Origin: Clostridia bacterium
GTDB taxonomy: Bacteria; Bacillota_A; Clostridia; Oscillospirales; CAG-382
Assembly (NCBI GenBank): GCA_017517985.1
Contig: JAFWWX010000390.1
Location: 1-7,346 of the forward strand
DNA: 7,346 nucleotides
Reading direction: 5' to 3'
Shown here: positions 5,746 to 7,346 of the stretch, one piece after another
How the letters are laid out: each line of letters starts with the position of its first letter
Numbering within the stretch: position 1 is the first letter of the stretch
The notes under the pieces: model-generated
What the model was told of the DNA's origin: nothing
What the model saw: only the letters and a program-made list of their open reading frames with translations
The model's database searches: none
Made by a program: the position numbers and the translations under genes

Positions 5746-5768
5746 GCTCCTTTTGGGGAAGGCTTTTT
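5746..5768 (+). repeat. Second copy of the terminator-like motif, GGGGAAGGCTTTTT
   Basis: Bases 5755-5768 repeat 13 of 14 positions of GGGTAAGGCTTTTT at 4439-4452, on the same strand. The 5' arm here (GCTCC) is degraded, so only a short CTCC-TTTT-GGGG stem forms before the T-run. The two copies bracket the metallopeptidase gene and its small upstream ORF. Confidence 0.45.
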
Positions 5769-5822
5769 GATTAAACAAATTCAGGCATTATTTTTTGATA
5801 AATTTTAATATTATACACCCTT

Positions 5823-6740
5823 TTATCCTCTGTTTTTCTGATAGTTAAGGGTAAATATTCCTGCACAGGTAAGAGCGAGCGCTACAAGTACATTTATAAC
5901 CGAAACATTTCCGGATTCGGTGAGCATAATATTTGAAAGAATAACGCCGAAAACCGGTGTCATAAAGCTGAATACCGTTACCTTTGATACCGGATTGTGT
6001 TTCAGAAGTATTCCCCAAAGAGCATAGGCTATAGCTGAAAGGAAAGCAAGGTATGTAAGGATTCCCACACCGGTAAGACTTTCAAAGCTGATACTTCCGC
6101 CAAAGGCGAGACCCAGAATAATCATAACGGCTCCGCCGAGGATAAACTGATAGCCACTCAACACCACAGGATTTTCTTCTTTTGAGTATATCTTCATAAG
6201 TACCGAAGAGAAAGCAAGGGAAATTGCGGAGAATATGACAAAACAGTCGCCGAGGAAATTAAGATTCAGTTCAAGTCCGGAAAGATTTACAACCACAACT
6301 CCGGAAAAACCAATAAGACAAGCGATTATCTTTTTAAGAGTAAGTTTTTCCTGTCTGAAGATGAGAGTTGCCACGAGAATTGAGAAAAATGCACTGGAAC
6401 CGCTGAGTATTGTACCCTTTACACCGCTTGTATTGGCAAGTCCAATATAGAAAAATATGTACTGAAGTATTGTCTGGAATACACTTATAATACCCACATA
6501 TTTAATGCTTTTCTTTTTAGGGTACAAAAATTTTCTTTCTATGATGCTGTATATGATTACAGTTATGATACCTGCAAGAGCAAAGCGTATTCCGGCAAAA
6601 AGCATAATTGACGGTGTTCCGGATACCTTGAGAGATGCATACCCTGTTTTGATAAAGGGTGTGGCACTTCCCCACAGGGCAGTACAGAGTAGTGCGGAAA
6701 GCACTACAAATATCGGGTTTGTGTAAATTTTGTTTTGCAT
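5823..6740 (-). CDS. EamA/DMT-superfamily metabolite exporter
   Basis: The product is a 305-residue inner-membrane protein of the drug/metabolite transporter superfamily. It has the standard ten hydrophobic segments arranged as two EamA repeats, roughly residues 10-150 and 160-300. Typical family features are the N-terminal ALWGSATPFIK, GIRFALAGI in the second helix, GTILSGSSAFFSILVATLIFRQEKL ending the fourth helix region, and its counterpart TPVFGVILSNIMLTES in the second half. Family members export amino acids, purines or other small metabolites, but the substrate cannot be read from sequence. The length is normal. The ATG is preceded by AAAAGGAG at six bases, a very good ribosome binding site. 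The gene stands alone: about 90 bases separate it from the upstream S23-like gene, and no convincing promoter or intrinsic terminator is visible. The 260-base gap downstream holds the small ORF leader and a repeat motif. Confidence 0.92.
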   Translation of the reverse strand: MQNKIYTNPIFVVLSALLCTALWGSATPFIKTGYASLKVSGTPSIMLFAGIRFALAGIITVIIYSIIERKFLYPKKKSIKYVGIISVFQTILQYIFFYIGLANTSGVKGTILSGSSAFFSILVATLIFRQEKLTLKKIIACLIGFSGVVVVNLSGLELNLNFLGDCFVIFSAISLAFSSVLMKIYSKEENPVVLSGYQFILGGAVMIILGLAFGGSISFESLTGVGILTYLAFLSAIAYALWGILLKHNPVSKVTVFSFMTPVFGVILSNIMLTESGNVSVINVLVALALTCAGIFTLNYQKNRG

Positions 6741-6833
6741 TATTAGCTCCTTTTCTATATATCATAAGTCCTGTTACTTGATTATTCGATGATTTCTTTT
6801 TTTGATGAAATTATTATAAAATTAGTGTATAAA

Positions 6834-7202
6834 TTAAACACCATCGTTATTTTGATTTTTCTTAGCTGTTGTTATTGATGATATTAGAAGTTTTCTTATC
6901 TTACTGCATCTATCAAACATATCAGCAAATTCATCTTCTGTTATCATTTTTGTTTCTTTGAAAAGTCCTAACCAATAATCGCTTTCATAACATTCTTTTA
7001 AGGCAATCTGAAATTTGTTTATGAAATCTGCCTTGCTTGATGCGTAGTTTGCTTCGTGGATGTTGGCACCAATGCTGGTTCCGCTTCTTAAAAGCTGATT
7101 TAACAATACATTCCCTTTTCTATTTTCTTTAATCTCTGTACAAAGATTAACAATATCGACTGCAAATATTTTTGATAAATCGACAAGTTTATTTTCTTTC
7201 AT
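6834..7202 (-). CDS. Four-helix-bundle protein, S23 / 23S rRNA intervening-sequence family
   Basis: The product is a 122-residue, wholly helical cytoplasmic protein. The family signature runs through the middle: LLRSGTSIGANIHEANYASSKADFINKFQIALKE, then ESDYWLGLF, matching TIGR02436 four-helix-bundle proteins. Related proteins are encoded in intervening sequences of 23S rRNA genes, and the Avd accessory protein of diversity-generating retroelements has the same fold. Most chromosomal copies, as here, stand alone with no known role. No rRNA sequence, reverse transcriptase or variable repeat is in the window. The ATG at 7200-7202 follows GGAG by seven bases. The basic residues in the last helix and linkers would suit nucleic-acid binding, but this is inference. 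The gene begins right beside an array of small hairpins. Confidence 0.9.
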   Translation of the reverse strand: MKENKLVDLSKIFAVDIVNLCTEIKENRKGNVLLNQLLRSGTSIGANIHEANYASSKADFINKFQIALKECYESDYWLGLFKETKMITEDEFADMFDRCSKIRKLLISSITTAKKNQNNDGV

Positions 7203-7218
7203 TATAGTTCTCCGTTTT

Positions 7219-7334
7219 ATGAATTGACAACGTTGTTGTCATGAATTGGCGTTGCGCCATGATTTCTCGCTTCGCTCCATGAATTGAATTGCCTGTTTGC
7301 TCTGCAAACGCTTAATGCACAAAGTGCAATTCAT
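7219..7334. repeat. Array of mini-hairpins joined by an ATGAATT linker
   Basis: The linker ATGA(A/T)TT occurs at 7219, 7241, 7259 and 7279 and returns inverted (AATTCAT) at 7328-7334. Hairpins follow the linkers: GACAAC-GTT-GTTGTC (7226-7240), GGCG-TTG-CGCC (7248-7258), a degraded one at 7266-7278, GTTTGC-TCT-GCAAAC (7295-7309) and TGCAC-AAA-GTGCA (7316-7328). The intact hairpins have three-base loops and unrelated stems. The array lies in the leader of the S23-like gene and fills the window's right end; no gene is seen there. Confidence 0.7.
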
Positions 7335-7346
7335 GAGTCGCAAGAC

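Noticed and set aside
6834..7202. S23-like protein as Avd of a diversity-generating retroelement
   Set aside because: No reverse transcriptase, template repeat or variable repeat is present, and the protein matches stand-alone four-helix-bundle relatives.
7219..7334. CRISPR array
   Set aside because: The repeat is only seven bases, the spacing is about 20 bases, and the intervening sequences are themselves palindromes.

Overview
The window looks like chromosomal DNA of a low-to-moderate-GC Firmicute, most likely a gut-type member of Clostridia. The support is AGGAG/GGAGG ribosome binding sites, a DNA polymerase I whose 3'-5' exonuclease domain has lost its catalytic acidic motif, a YeiH-family transporter, a DMT/EamA transporter, a four-helix-bundle S23-like protein, and many short palindromic intergenic repeats. 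Genus cannot be assigned from the sequence alone. All recognisable genes lie on the minus strand, so gene order in the direction of transcription runs from right to left.

Layout from left to right. Bases 1-382 hold no gene. They contain two copies of a ~93-base module of three consecutive hairpins, a third copy of the last hairpin only, and AT-rich inverted repeats in between. Bases 383-2941 are polA, complete in length (852 codons) and fully in frame, but interrupted by one TAG exactly at the glutamine of polymerase motif A (DYSQIELR). Bases 2942-3133 are the polA leader with a plausible promoter. Bases 3134-4153 encode a YeiH/UPF0324 membrane transporter whose start overlaps (ATGA) the stop of a C-terminally truncated DUF559 gene (4150-4395). 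Bases 4396-4452 are a terminator-like palindromic element. Bases 4435-5562 encode an uncharacterised HEXXH...ExxxD zinc-metallopeptidase-like protein with a long predicted coiled coil. A small 44-codon ORF (5531-5665) overlaps its start, and a second copy of the terminator-like motif lies at 5755-5768. Bases 5823-6740 encode an EamA/DMT exporter, and 6834-7202 a four-helix-bundle S23-like protein. Bases 7203-7346 are an array of tiny hairpins joined by a constant ATGAATT linker.

Functionally, polA is the only housekeeping gene. The rest is a patchwork of small transporters, gene remnants and repeats, and the stretch 4150-5770 looks like an accessory insertion or rearrangement zone. It is AT-rich, contains a truncated gene and an ORF ending inside a repeat, and is bracketed by the same 14-base motif.

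The points most worth checking are the amber codon in polA motif A, the unrecognised metallopeptidase, and three Spo0A-box-like TGTCGAA sites. All three sites lie upstream of genes and in the gene orientation, and one directly abuts a near-consensus promoter.
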